Positions 1-7,549 of a stretch of DNA of 64,000 nucleotides are shown here, piece after piece (within the stretch, counting starts at the first letter, position 1; the number at the start of each line of letters is the position of its first letter). Source of the DNA: Microbacterium sp. AB (GTDB lineage: Bacteria > Actinomycetota > Actinomycetes > Actinomycetales > Microbacteriaceae); the NCBI RefSeq assembly GCF_032878875.1, contig NZ_CP118157.1, positions 186,001-250,000 of the forward strand, read 5' to 3'. The notes beneath the pieces were generated by a model, which worked only from the letters and a program-made list of their open reading frames with translations, had not been told where the DNA came from and did no database searches. Made by a program: the position numbers and the translations under genes.

Positions 1-279
1 GATGACGGACTCGATCGCGATGCGCAGATCGAAGATCTGCTGCACGTCGTCGAGGTTGAGCGGCGCGACCGCCGTGCCGCGGCGAGCGGTGATCGTGACG
101 AGGCCCTCGTTGCTGAGCCATTGGAGCGCGTCGCGGATGGGAGTGTGCCCGAGCCCGGTGACCTCCACGAGGCGCGCCTCGCTGAGCAGCTCGCCCGGCC
201 GGAGCTCGCACCGGATGATCTGCTGCCGAATGATGTCGTGCGCTTGCTGCGCCTTCGTGCGCTTGGTCCCTGACGTCAC
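1..279 (-). CDS. GntR-family transcriptional regulator, N-terminal part (cut by window edge)
   Basis: Reading the minus strand from a GTG at 279 gives 93 codons open to the window edge. The N-terminus is a GntR winged helix: after the start, residues about 14-70 run through HDIIRQQIIRCELRPGELL, then SEARLVEVTGLGHTPIRDAL and a wing ending RRGTAVAPL. The following LDDVQQIFDLRIAIE matches the beginning of an FCD (FadR C-terminal) ligand domain, so this is a FadR/FCD-type GntR. AGGGAG lies about 10 bases before the GTG. It diverges from the amino-acid/hydantoin-type catabolic operon that starts at 389 and is its probable local regulator (inferred from position). The ligand domain lies outside the window. 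Confidence 0.85.
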   Translation of the reverse strand, partial: MTSGTKRTKAQQAHDIIRQQIIRCELRPGELLSEARLVEVTGLGHTPIRDALQWLSNEGLVTITARRGTAVAPLNLDDVQQIFDLRIAIESVI

Positions 280-388
280 TTATCCGGCTCCCTGGTCGAG
301 CATGACGCGCTGTTGCGCGCGAATCAAATATATCTGCTGATGCATTAATCGGCGGTCGCGGCTCTGCGAACGCCCACGAAAGGCCCTC
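280..388. promoter_or_regulatory. Divergent promoter/operator region between GntR gene and catabolic operon
   Basis: This 109-bp gap separates divergent genes and holds the only AT-rich patch nearby (about 326-352). There, ATATAT and ATGCAT are separated by CTGCTG, an imperfect ATnnAT-type palindrome. Size and placement suit a GntR operator and both promoters, but no convincing -35/-10 pair could be fixed. Confidence 0.4.
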
Positions 389-1360
389 ATGAATCGCCAC
401 GACGTCGACTGGCTCGGATACTGGCCCGCCGCACCCACGCCCTTCACGTCCGCGGGCGACCTGGACGAGACGGCCCTCGCGCAGCTCATGGAGCTCTACG
501 TCTCCCAGGGCGTGCACGGCGTGCTCCTGAACGGGAGCACGGGGGAATGGTTCAGCCAGACGCCCGAGGAGCGGCGGCGCGTCGCCGAGATCGCCGTCGA
601 CGCCGTCGACGGCAGGATCCCGGTGGTCGTCGGCGTCACCTCCTACACGATCGCGGAGTCCTCGGAGCTCGCGCGCCACGCGGCGCGCGCGGGGGCCGCC
701 GGGGCGCTCGCCACGCCGCCGCCGTACGTCCACCCCTCCGCGGCGGAGATCGTCGCGTTCTACGAGCAGGTGAGCTCTGCGACCGAGCTGCCGTTCATGG
801 TCTACAACTGGCCGCGCGGGACCGCGGTCGACATGGCGCAGGTGCCCGGTCTGATGAGCGCGCTCGCGGACATCCCCCATGTCGCCGCGATCAAGGACTC
901 GACGGGCGACTGGAACGCGATGGTCTCCACGCTCGAGGAGGTCGGCGATCGCGTGCGCGTGTTCGGCAGCCTCGCGCACCGGAAGGGGCTCGCGCTCATG
1001 CTCGGGCTCGGAGGGGACGGCGCGATCGACGGCGGCGGCGTGGGCGCGCCGTACGCGGTGCCCTTCTTCGACGCCGTGGCCGACGGCAACGCGGAGCTGG
1101 CGCGCTACTGGGTCGACAAGTATCAGGCGATCAGCGGGCGGCTCATCGCACCCGACTACGCCGGCAGGTTCGCGTCGCCGATCTCTCAGCTGAAGGCCGC
1201 CATGTGGCTGCTCGGACAACCCGGAGGCGTCGTCAGGGAGCCGCTGTCGCCGCTCGTCGAGCCCCGGGCGGTCGCTGCGATCGCGGAGATCCTGCGCGAG
1301 GCGGGTCTCATCGTCCGCGAGGCGCGACTGCGCGCCGCCCTGGCGGGAGAGATCGCGTGA
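389..1360 (+). CDS. Dihydrodipicolinate synthase (DapA/NanA) family aldolase or deaminase
   Basis: A 323-residue class I aldolase-type TIM barrel of normal family length. The family motif GSTGE is at residues 49-53, the catalytic tyrosine in VYNWPR is Tyr139, and the Schiff-base lysine in AAIKDSTGD is Lys169. Members form a Schiff base with a 2-oxo acid and catalyse aldol cleavage/condensation or decarboxylating deamination. This is probably not the biosynthetic DapA: it opens a catabolic operon behind a GntR regulator and is followed by an FAD amine oxidase and two amidohydrolases. Catabolic relatives handle 4-hydroxyproline-derived pyrroline carboxylates or sugar acids. The exact substrate cannot be read from the sequence. 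The downstream gene overlaps its stop by 4 bp. Confidence 0.85.
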   Translation: MNRHDVDWLGYWPAAPTPFTSAGDLDETALAQLMELYVSQGVHGVLLNGSTGEWFSQTPEERRRVAEIAVDAVDGRIPVVVGVTSYTIAESSELARHAARAGAAGALATPPPYVHPSAAEIVAFYEQVSSATELPFMVYNWPRGTAVDMAQVPGLMSALADIPHVAAIKDSTGDWNAMVSTLEEVGDRVRVFGSLAHRKGLALMLGLGGDGAIDGGGVGAPYAVPFFDAVADGNAELARYWVDKYQAISGRLIAPDYAGRFASPISQLKAAMWLLGQPGGVVREPLSPLVEPRAVAAIAEILREAGLIVREARLRAALAGEIA

Positions 1361-2535
1361 GAGGCACCGCCGACGTCGTCGTCATCGGCGGGGGAGTGCT
1401 CGGCGCCGCCACCGCCTTCGAGCTGAGCGAACGCGGACACGACGTCGTGCTCCTCGAACGAGCCCTCCCCGGACGCCAGGGATCGGGGACGACCGCCGGA
1501 AACCTGCACATCCAGGCCATCCACCCCGAGCGGCCCGGGCAGGACGTGCCCGTCGACACCGCCCGCCTCCTCCCGCTGCAGCGCGAGGCGAGCCTCCTCT
1601 GGGACGAGCTCGAGGCGCGCCTCGACGCGGACCTGGAGGTGACGCGCTCCGGCGGCTTCACGGTCGCCGAGACGGATGCCCAGGAGCGGGCGCTTCGCGA
1701 GAAGCATCGGTGGGAGCGGGCGGCGGGCGTGCCGACGGAGGTGATGGACGGGGACTCCGTCCGCGCGGCGTCCCCGTCGATCGGGCCCTCCGTGCGCGCC
1801 GCCACCTACTGCGCGTGGGACGGCTATGCGAACAGCCTGCTGGCGATCCCCGCCTACCTCCGGCGCGCCTCCGGGCTGGGGGCGCGCGTCTACGCGCACG
1901 CGCCCGTGCGCGCCCTCGACAGGCGCCCGGAGGGGACATGGCTCGTGACGAGCGATGCCGGCGAGTTCGAGGCCCCCTTCGTCGTGAACGCCGCGGGCCC
2001 GTGGATCCAGGAGGTGATGGCGCTCGCCGGTGCGCGCATCGCCATGGCGCCGATCGCGATCCAGATGCACGAGACGGTCCGCGCGGGCCGTCTCCTGGAG
2101 GTGCTCGTGCAGCATGTCGGCCGAGGGCTCTCGGTCAAGCAGGTGCGCACGGGGAACGTCGTGATCGGAGGGGGCTGGCCTGCGGGAGCGCTGCGCCTCG
2201 GGGACTACACGCCCATCGACGAGCGGAGCGCCGACGGCAACATGTCCGACGCACGCCGCATCGTCCCGGCCGTGTCGGCCCTCCGGCTCTCGAGGGCGTG
2301 GGCGGGGCCCCTCGCCGCCACGCCCGACGAGATGCCCGTGGTCGGCGCCGTCCCGGGCCACGACGGGCTCTTCGTCATGGGCGGCACCTACGCGTTCACG
2401 TTCTCCCCTCTCTGGGCCCGCACGATCGCAGAGCTCATCGGCCGGGCCGCCCCCGCGATCGAGGTGGACGACCTGGGCCCGGGCCGCCTCCTCTCCCCCT
2501 CCACCGTCGGACATCGTCAGGAAGCGGTCATCTGA
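1357..2535 (+). CDS. FAD-dependent oxidoreductase, DadA/glycine oxidase (DAO) family
   Basis: A 392-residue flavoprotein starting at a GTG inside the GTGA overlap with the previous gene. The N-terminus has the dinucleotide-binding motif VVVIGGGVLGAATA (about residues 7-20) with the ribose-binding acidic residue in LLERA at about 34. Near the C-terminus, VVGAVPGHDGLFVMGG is the usual second FAD contact of the DAO fold. Such enzymes oxidise amines, sarcosine, D-amino acids or D-hydroxyproline to imines, passing electrons to oxygen or the respiratory chain. Coupling to a DapA-family enzyme is reminiscent of D-hydroxyproline oxidation followed by pyrroline-carboxylate deamination, but no epimerase gene is present here. 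Cytoplasmic; no signal peptide. Confidence 0.85.
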   Translation: MRGTADVVVIGGGVLGAATAFELSERGHDVVLLERALPGRQGSGTTAGNLHIQAIHPERPGQDVPVDTARLLPLQREASLLWDELEARLDADLEVTRSGGFTVAETDAQERALREKHRWERAAGVPTEVMDGDSVRAASPSIGPSVRAATYCAWDGYANSLLAIPAYLRRASGLGARVYAHAPVRALDRRPEGTWLVTSDAGEFEAPFVVNAAGPWIQEVMALAGARIAMAPIAIQMHETVRAGRLLEVLVQHVGRGLSVKQVRTGNVVIGGGWPAGALRLGDYTPIDERSADGNMSDARRIVPAVSALRLSRAWAGPLAATPDEMPVVGAVPGHDGLFVMGGTYAFTFSPLWARTIAELIGRAAPAIEVDDLGPGRLLSPSTVGHRQEAVI

Positions 2536-3827
2536 TGCACAACACGAACGCGCGCGCCCCGCGGCCGGGCATGCCCGGCCATCCGGACTCGCTGTGGCTC
2601 GTCGGCGGTCACATCGTCGACGTCGTCGCCGGGACCGTGCTCGAGGGCCGCAACGTCGAGCTCCGCGGCGGACGCATCGTCGCGGTCACGCCCTCGCCCG
2701 CGCCCGTCGGCGCGAACGTCCTGGACATCGGCGGGCGGTTCGTCGTGCCGGGACTCGTCTCCGTCCACACGCACCTGACGATCGTGTATCCGTTCGAGGA
2801 CACGGACCTCCACGAGAGCAGCGGCGCGAGCGCTCTGCGTGCGCTCGCGCGGGCGGGCGACGCCCTGCACGCGGGGGTGACGACCGTGCGGTGCCTCGAC
2901 GAGCGCAACGACGCCGACATCGTGCTGCGCGCCGCGGTCGCGCAGGGATGGGCGGACGCGCCGCGCATCTTCGCCGCCGGCCGCGCGATCGGCGTGACGA
3001 ACGGTCACGGCAAGGGGCTCGGCGGCATCAACGCCGACGGGCACGACGAGTTCCTCAAGGCCGCGCGGGCGTCGCTCGAGCGTGGCGCCGACCACGTGAA
3101 GGTGTTCATCACGGGTGGGATCGCGCACGCGAACGAGAGCTACAGCGGCGCTCAGATGACCCCGGAGGAGATGCGCGCCGCCGTTCGCGCGACGAGGGAG
3201 GCAGGAGGCTACGTCGTCGCGCATGCGGGCGGAGGCGGCGCGATCAGCGAGGCGATCGACAACGGCATCCGCCACTTCGAGCACGGCTACGATCTCGACG
3301 ACGCCGTGATCGAGAAGATGGCGCGGGCGCGGGCGTACCTGTCGCCCACGCTGTCCGTCACCTCGAGCCCCGGATGGATGAGGGCGCACGGCTTCACCGA
3401 GTGGCAGATCGAGCTCGCGGCCCGGGTCGGCCCCGTCCACCTCGCCTCGGCCCGCCGCGCCATCGCGCGGTCGGTCGATCCGGCGGACCTCGACGGCGAG
3501 GGCATCCGGATCACGGTCGGCACCGACTACCTCCCCGGGGAGCCGCACGACGGCACATCGTGCCACGTCAGGGAGATGGAGTACCTGGAGCAGGCGGGCA
3601 TGGCGCCGGAGAGCGTCCTGCGCGCGGGGACCTGGGAGGGTGCCCGGTCGATCGGCGCGCAGGCGCTGTTCGGCGCCATCGCCGAGGGGTCGGCCGCGGA
3701 CATCGTCCTGACGATCGAGGACCCGACTCGCACGGTCTCCGCGCTCCGGACGATCGACACCGTGATCCAGGAAGGCCGGATCGTCCGCTCGGCGCTCGTC
3801 GGGAGCACGTGGGGAGCGCGGACATGA
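2535..3827 (+). CDS. Metal-dependent amidohydrolase, prolidase/imidazolonepropionase-like
   Basis: A 430-residue amidohydrolase-superfamily enzyme whose ATG overlaps the preceding stop (TGATG). The metal-ligand set is complete: HTH at residues 78-80, the bridging lysine in HVKVF (Lys189), His230 in VVAHAGG, His250 in FEHGYD and the catalytic Asp331 in VGTDYLPGE. The flanking beta-sandwich segments (VDVVAGTVLEGRNVELRGG and the C-terminal SAADIVL) match the Xaa-Arg/Xaa-Pro dipeptidase and imidazolonepropionase-like subgroup. It probably hydrolyses an N-acyl or peptide-like bond in the substrate handled by this operon; the substrate is unknown. Cytoplasmic, no signal peptide. Confidence 0.85.
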   Translation: MHNTNARAPRPGMPGHPDSLWLVGGHIVDVVAGTVLEGRNVELRGGRIVAVTPSPAPVGANVLDIGGRFVVPGLVSVHTHLTIVYPFEDTDLHESSGASALRALARAGDALHAGVTTVRCLDERNDADIVLRAAVAQGWADAPRIFAAGRAIGVTNGHGKGLGGINADGHDEFLKAARASLERGADHVKVFITGGIAHANESYSGAQMTPEEMRAAVRATREAGGYVVAHAGGGGAISEAIDNGIRHFEHGYDLDDAVIEKMARARAYLSPTLSVTSSPGWMRAHGFTEWQIELAARVGPVHLASARRAIARSVDPADLDGEGIRITVGTDYLPGEPHDGTSCHVREMEYLEQAGMAPESVLRAGTWEGARSIGAQALFGAIAEGSAADIVLTIEDPTRTVSALRTIDTVIQEGRIVRSALVGSTWGART

Positions 3828-3897
3828 CGGGGTCGGCCGGGCGGGTCGGCGGACAGGTCGCGGGCGCGGAGACGCGCCGCGAAGGGAGGACGAGAGG

Positions 3898-5295
3898 ATG
3901 ACGATCGAGCTGATCGTGCGCGGCGGGACCGTCGTGGAGCCGACGTGGCAGGGGCCGGCGGACCTCTTCGTCGAGGAGGGGAGGGTGGCGGCGATCGTGG
4001 CGCCGGGCGCCGCCGCGCCCGCGGGGTCGGAGAACGCGCGCGTGATCGACGCGACCGGTCGTCTCGTCATGCCCGGCGGCGTGGACCCCCACTGCCACGT
4101 CGGATACGCCTCGGGAGAGTTCACGTCGCTCGACGACTACCGCGGCTGCACGCTCGCGGCGCTGCACGGCGGGACGACGACGATCGTCGACTTCGCCATC
4201 CCGTCGCCCGGGCAGCGACCGCTGGACGTCGCCCGCGCGCAGCGGGCGAAGGCGTCGGAGGGCCTCTGCGACAGCGCGCTGCACGCGTCCGTCGTCGCCT
4301 GGGACGACTCGACGGAGGAGCAGCTGCGCACGCTCGCGAGCGAAGGCATCGTCACCGTGAAGATGTTCACGACGTACCGCGGCGAGACGATGGCCGACGA
4401 CGACACGATCCTCAGGACGATGCAGACCCTCGCCGACATCGGCGGGATGGTCGTCATCCATTGCGAGGCGAACCACATCATCGAGGAGGACCAGCGCAGG
4501 GCGCAGGTGCGAGGCGAGATCGACGCCGGGCACATGAGCGGGACGCGGAGCGCGCTCGCCGAGACCGCGGCCGTCGCGGAGGTCCTGGCGATCGCGGAGA
4601 GGCTCGGATCGCCGATCTACTTCGTGCACCAGTCCACGCCGGCCGCCATCGAGCTCGTCTCGGCCGCGAGACGACGCGGGATCCCGGCGTACTCGGAGGG
4701 CGTCGCGCATCACCTCGTGCTGGACGACGGGAAGTACGCCGGCCCGGAGCCGGAGCGATACGTCTGCTGCCCGCCGCTGCGGGACCGCGAGACGGTCGAC
4801 GCGCTCGGCGGCTATCTCTTCAACGGGGAGATCACGACCCTGGCGAGCGATCACTGCTGCTACGACCTCGCGCAGAAGCGCGAGCATCCCCACGACGTGA
4901 GGTCGATGCCCAACGGCCTTCCCGGCGTCGAGACGCGTCTCCCCGTCGTCTTCAGCGAGTACGTCGTCGGGAAGGGGCTGTCCCCGCAGAGGTTCGTCGA
5001 GCTCTCCGCCGCCAACCCGGCGAGGGTCAACGGGCTCTACCCTCGCAAGGGAGCGCTGCAGCCGGGATCCGACGCGGACATCGCCATCTGGGACGCGAAG
5101 GCGGTGTGGACGATCGGATCCGGCGGGCTGCACATGGCCACGGACTACAGCCCCTACGAGGGGATGGAGATCACGGGCAGGCCCACCACGGTGATCGTGC
5201 GCGGGCGGGTCGTGATCGAGGGCGGCGAGCTGGTCGATGGCACTCCTCGTGGCCGTCACCTTCCGGCGGGTGCCGTCGACCTCACGGTGTTCTGA
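3898..5295 (+). CDS. Dihydropyrimidinase / hydantoinase family cyclic amidohydrolase
   Basis: A 465-residue D-hydantoinase/dihydropyrimidinase homologue of family length. Its binuclear metal centre is complete: His65 and His67 in VDPHCHVGY, the carboxylatable Lys155 in VTVKMF, His188 in VVIHCEAN, His244 in YFVHQS and Asp318 in LASDHC. The family opens cyclic imide or amide rings such as hydantoins and dihydropyrimidines. AGGACGAGAGG lies just before the ATG. It follows the prolidase-like gene by 70 bp and probably shares its transcript. No N-carbamoyl hydrolase is adjacent, so the ring-opened product's fate is unclear. It ends the catabolic operon; the ribosomal-protein promoter follows within 10 bp of its stop. 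Confidence 0.88.
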   Translation: MTIELIVRGGTVVEPTWQGPADLFVEEGRVAAIVAPGAAAPAGSENARVIDATGRLVMPGGVDPHCHVGYASGEFTSLDDYRGCTLAALHGGTTTIVDFAIPSPGQRPLDVARAQRAKASEGLCDSALHASVVAWDDSTEEQLRTLASEGIVTVKMFTTYRGETMADDDTILRTMQTLADIGGMVVIHCEANHIIEEDQRRAQVRGEIDAGHMSGTRSALAETAAVAEVLAIAERLGSPIYFVHQSTPAAIELVSAARRRGIPAYSEGVAHHLVLDDGKYAGPEPERYVCCPPLRDRETVDALGGYLFNGEITTLASDHCCYDLAQKREHPHDVRSMPNGLPGVETRLPVVFSEYVVGKGLSPQRFVELSAANPARVNGLYPRKGALQPGSDADIAIWDAKAVWTIGSGGLHMATDYSPYEGMEITGRPTTVIVRGRVVIEGGELVDGTPRGRHLPAGAVDLTVF

Positions 5296-5303
5296 CCTCC
5301 GAC

Positions 5304-5333
5304 TTGGGGCATCCGCGCCGCGTCGGGTACTAT
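5304..5333 (+). promoter_or_regulatory. Promoter of the rpsF-ssb-rpsR-rplI operon
   Basis: TTGGGG at 5304-5309 and TACTAT at 5328-5333 are separated by 18 bp, a reasonable sigma-70 type pair, in an otherwise GC-rich gap just after the hydantoinase stop. Transcription would start near 5340, giving a leader of about 105 nt before rpsF. Confidence 0.6.
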
Positions 5334-5339
5334 ATGAAG

Positions 5340-5445
5340 GTTGCGCGGCTGCAGCCCTGCCTGCGTCGGTCCGCGCGACGTGCAACACACCCTCCTGATA
5401 CCGGGAAATGCCCGGCATCCGTTCAAGTCCGAAGGAGGTGGGTCA
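5340..5445 (+). promoter_or_regulatory. Structured 5' leader of rpsF (candidate autoregulatory leader)
   Basis: The leader can fold. GTTGC (5340-5344) pairs with GCAAC (5382-5386) and GCGG (5345-5348) with CCGC (5371-5374), leaving a one-sided bulge. A second hairpin, CCGGG-AAATG-CCCGG, begins at 5401. The Shine-Dalgarno AAGGAGGTG is at 5432-5440. S6:S18-binding leaders are known upstream of rpsF in many bacteria; whether this is one is inference. Confidence 0.35.
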
Positions 5446-5808
5446 GTGACGCACCAGTACGAACTCATGGTCATCATCCAGCCTGAGGTCGACGAGCGCC
5501 AGGTCCCCACACATCTCGACAAGTTCCTCTCGGTCATCACCGACAACGGTGGTTCGATCGAGAACGTCGACATCTGGGGCAAGCGCCGTTTCGCATATGA
5601 GATCCAGAAGAAGACCGAGGGCATCTACGCCGTCGTCAACTTCACCGCGACCAGCGAGGCGACGGTCGAGCTCGACCGTCAGCTCAAGCTCAGCGAGCTG
5701 ATCATCCGCACCAAGGTGCTGCGCGCCGAGGAGGCCATCGCCCTGGTGGCGGCCGAGGCGAAGCGCGCCGAGGAGAAGGCTGCTCGCAAGACGGCGGCGA
5801 AGGCCTAG
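5446..5808 (+). CDS. rpsF: 30S ribosomal protein S6
   Basis: A 120-residue S6 homologue. It begins [17 protein letters not shown], has the central segment [18 protein letters not shown], and ends in an alanine/lysine-rich tail typical of actinobacterial S6. The GTG at 5446 is chosen over upstream in-frame starts because AAGGAGGTG sits at 5432-5440 and the family N-terminus aligns here. S6 binds 16S rRNA with S18 in the platform of the small subunit, and rpsR is two genes downstream. First gene of the conserved rpsF-ssb-rpsR-rplI operon. Confidence 0.98.
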   Translation: MTHQYELMVIIQPEVDERQVPTHLDKFLSVITDNGGSIENVDIWGKRRFAYEIQKKTEGIYAVVNFTATSEATVELDRQLKLSELIIRTKVLRAEEAIALVAAEAKRAEEKAARKTAAKA

Positions 5809-5814
5809 AGCATC

Positions 5815-6369
5815 ATGGCCGGCGAAACCGTCATCACCGTCGTGGGAAACCTCACGGCTGACCCCGAGCTGCGCTACACGCAGAACGGCCTGCCCGTGGC
5901 GAACTTCACGATCGCCTCGACGCCGCGCAACTTCGATCGCGCGTCCGGCGAGTGGAAGGACGGCGAAGCCCTCTTCCTCCGTGCCAGCGTCTGGCGCGAG
6001 TTCGCCGAGCACGTCGCCGGCTCGCTGACGAAGGGCATGCGCGTCGTCGCACAGGGCCGCCTGCGTCAGCGCTCCTACGAGACGAAGGAGGGCGAACGCC
6101 GCACCTCCATCGAGCTCGAGATCGACGAGATCGGACCCTCGCTGCGCTACGCCACCGCCCAGGTCACCCGTGCCGCCGGAGGCGGCGGGGGCAACTACGG
6201 CGGCGGCAACAACGCCGGTGGCGGCAACGCCGCTGTCGGCGGCAATGCGGGCTACGGCCAGCAGCGCCCCGCGCAGCAGACCTCGGACGAGCCCTGGGCG
6301 ACGCCCGGGCAGTCCGGCGCCGACGCATGGAGCACCCCGGGGTCGTTCTCGGACGACACCCCGTTCTGA
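5815..6369 (+). CDS. ssb: Single-stranded DNA-binding protein
   Basis: A 184-residue SSB. The N-terminal OB fold (about residues 1-115) starts [20 protein letters not shown] and contains the FTIASTPR and [15 protein letters not shown] strands. A glycine/asparagine-rich linker (about 120-150) follows, then an acidic tip ending SDDTPF, the protein-interaction tail through which SSB recruits replication and repair partners. Position between rpsF and rpsR, 6 bp after the rpsF stop, is the classic bacterial arrangement and links SSB synthesis to growth. Confidence 0.98.
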   Translation: MAGETVITVVGNLTADPELRYTQNGLPVANFTIASTPRNFDRASGEWKDGEALFLRASVWREFAEHVAGSLTKGMRVVAQGRLRQRSYETKEGERRTSIELEIDEIGPSLRYATAQVTRAAGGGGGNYGGGNNAGGGNAAVGGNAGYGQQRPAQQTSDEPWATPGQSGADAWSTPGSFSDDTPF

Positions 6370-6399
6370 TCCCCCCACTCGTTTTCCTAAGGACCTGAA

Positions 6400-6654
6400 A
6401 TGGCTGGAAAGTCCAGCGGCGACCGCCGCAAGCCGCGGAAGGGCGCGAAGAACGCCGCTCCCGCGAAGTCGATCCGGGTCGGCGTCATCGATTACAAGGA
6501 TGTCGCGACCCTTCGCAAGTTCATCTCGGAGCGCGGCAAGATCCGCGCCCGTCGTATCACCGGCGTCTCGGTGCAGGAGCAGCGTCTGATCGCTCGCGCG
6601 ATCAAGAACGCGCGCGAGATGGCGCTCCTGCCCTACGCAGGCGCCGGCCGCTAA
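6400..6654 (+). CDS. rpsR: 30S ribosomal protein S18, cysteine-free type
   Basis: An 84-residue S18. The conserved core is visible as [19 protein letters not shown], followed by [20 protein letters not shown] and the end [10 protein letters not shown]. It has no cysteine, so it is the form that does not bind zinc. S18 pairs with S6 on the 30S platform. The preceding sequence CTAAGGACCTGAA carries the ribosome-binding site. Confidence 0.97.
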   Translation: MAGKSSGDRRKPRKGAKNAAPAKSIRVGVIDYKDVATLRKFISERGKIRARRITGVSVQEQRLIARAIKNAREMALLPYAGAGR

Positions 6655-6663
6655 GGAGCACCC

Positions 6664-7119
6664 ATGTCGAAGCTGATTCTCACGAACGAGGTCGACGGCC
6701 TGGGCAGCGCCGGAGACGTGATCGAGGTCAAGGACGGGTACGCCCGCAACTACCTCATCCCCCAGGGCTTCGCCGTCTCGTGGAGCCGCGGTGGCGAGAA
6801 GCAGGTCGCGGTCATCCGCGCGGCCCGCGAGGCTCGCGCGATCGCGACCCACGACGAGGCCGTCACCCTGAAGGACGCCATCGAGAACGCGCGCGTGCGC
6901 CTGGCCGTCAAGGCCGGCGCCGAGGGCCGCCTCTTCGGCTCGGTCAAGCCGGCCGACATCGCCCAGGCGGTGTCTGATGCCGGCATCGGCGAGCTGGACA
7001 AGCGCAAGATCTCGGTGCCCTCGCCGATCAAGGTCGTGGGCGACCACGAGGCGCTCGTGCGCCTGCACGACGAGGTGACCGCGGTCATCTCCCTGCAGGT
7101 CGTCGCGCTCAAGAAGTAG
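6664..7119 (+). CDS. rplI: 50S ribosomal protein L9
   Basis: A 151-residue L9 of normal length. The N-terminal domain (about 1-50) contains the signature [20 protein letters not shown], followed by the long connecting helix and a C-terminal domain ending [16 protein letters not shown]9 binds domain V of 23S rRNA near the L1 stalk. It is the last gene of the operon and is followed directly by a strong hairpin terminator at 7131-7176. Confidence 0.97.
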   Translation: MSKLILTNEVDGLGSAGDVIEVKDGYARNYLIPQGFAVSWSRGGEKQVAVIRAAREARAIATHDEAVTLKDAIENARVRLAVKAGAEGRLFGSVKPADIAQAVSDAGIGELDKRKISVPSPIKVVGDHEALVRLHDEVTAVISLQVVALKK

Positions 7120-7130
7120 CTCTCAGAGCG

Positions 7131-7176
7131 ACGCGGAAGCGGCGCGGGCCCCTCGGGGTCCGCGCCGCTTCCGCGT
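7131..7176 (+). terminator. Hairpin terminator after rplI
   Basis: A perfect 17-bp stem (7131-7147 with 7160-7176) encloses a GC-rich 12-base loop that can pair further (CCC with GGG). It starts 12 bases after the rplI stop. There is no U tract, as is common for hairpin terminators in GC-rich actinobacteria. Confidence 0.8.
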
Positions 7177-7237
7177 GCCCGGGGAGTCTTCCCCATCCCA
7201 CGAAATCCCCCGACACATGGGACGCGGGGTCTTGCCG

Positions 7238-7437
7238 TTGTACACAGTTGGGTGTAGCCGACGTCAACCTTCAAGCCCTCCTTTAATCACACTCCCGTCC
7301 ACAGGGTGTGGGAATCGAAATGCCCTGGTCAAGGAGCAATAATGGAGGTGCGCGCCCCGGGTGCGTGTCCTTTCTCCACAGTGTGATTCCACATCATCCA
7401 CGGCGTTTTGCGCAGGTCCTCCACAGAGTTATCCACA
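7238..7437. promoter_or_regulatory. Cluster of DnaA-box-like sites upstream of dnaB
   Basis: The 7177-7549 gap has no gene and is AT-richer than its surroundings. It holds one perfect consensus DnaA box, TTATCCACA (7429-7437). All on the same strand, six further near matches occur: TTGTACACA (7238-7246), CCGTCCACA (7295-7303), TTCTCCACA (7372-7380), GATTCCACA (7385-7393), TCATCCACG (7394-7402) and TCCTCCACA (7417-7425). The four between 7372 and 7425 lie close together just before the perfect box. This could regulate dnaB by DnaA or titrate DnaA. It is not the usual dnaA-dnaN oriC context. Confidence 0.55.
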
Positions 7438-7549
7438 GGCCTCGTTGAAGGTGCGGAGCAGCGGGCCTAGCGTGAACGCGGCGGATGTCGGTGGTCGATG
7501 CTGTCGTGGAGCATGAGCACCCCCGCAGGGGCGGAGAACAGGAGCGCGC

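Noticed and set aside
1186..2514. Long open frames opposite real genes, for example minus 1186-2514, 2517-4124, 3568-5418 and plus 11113-12861
   Set aside because: They are Arg/Pro/His-rich, contain no family motif, and lie antisense to genes with complete catalytic motifs. High GC content keeps stop codons rare in every frame.
7177..7549. This gap as the chromosomal origin oriC
   Set aside because: dnaA and dnaN are not adjacent, only one box is a perfect match, and there is no clear unwinding element. A regulatory box cluster before dnaB is the more careful reading.
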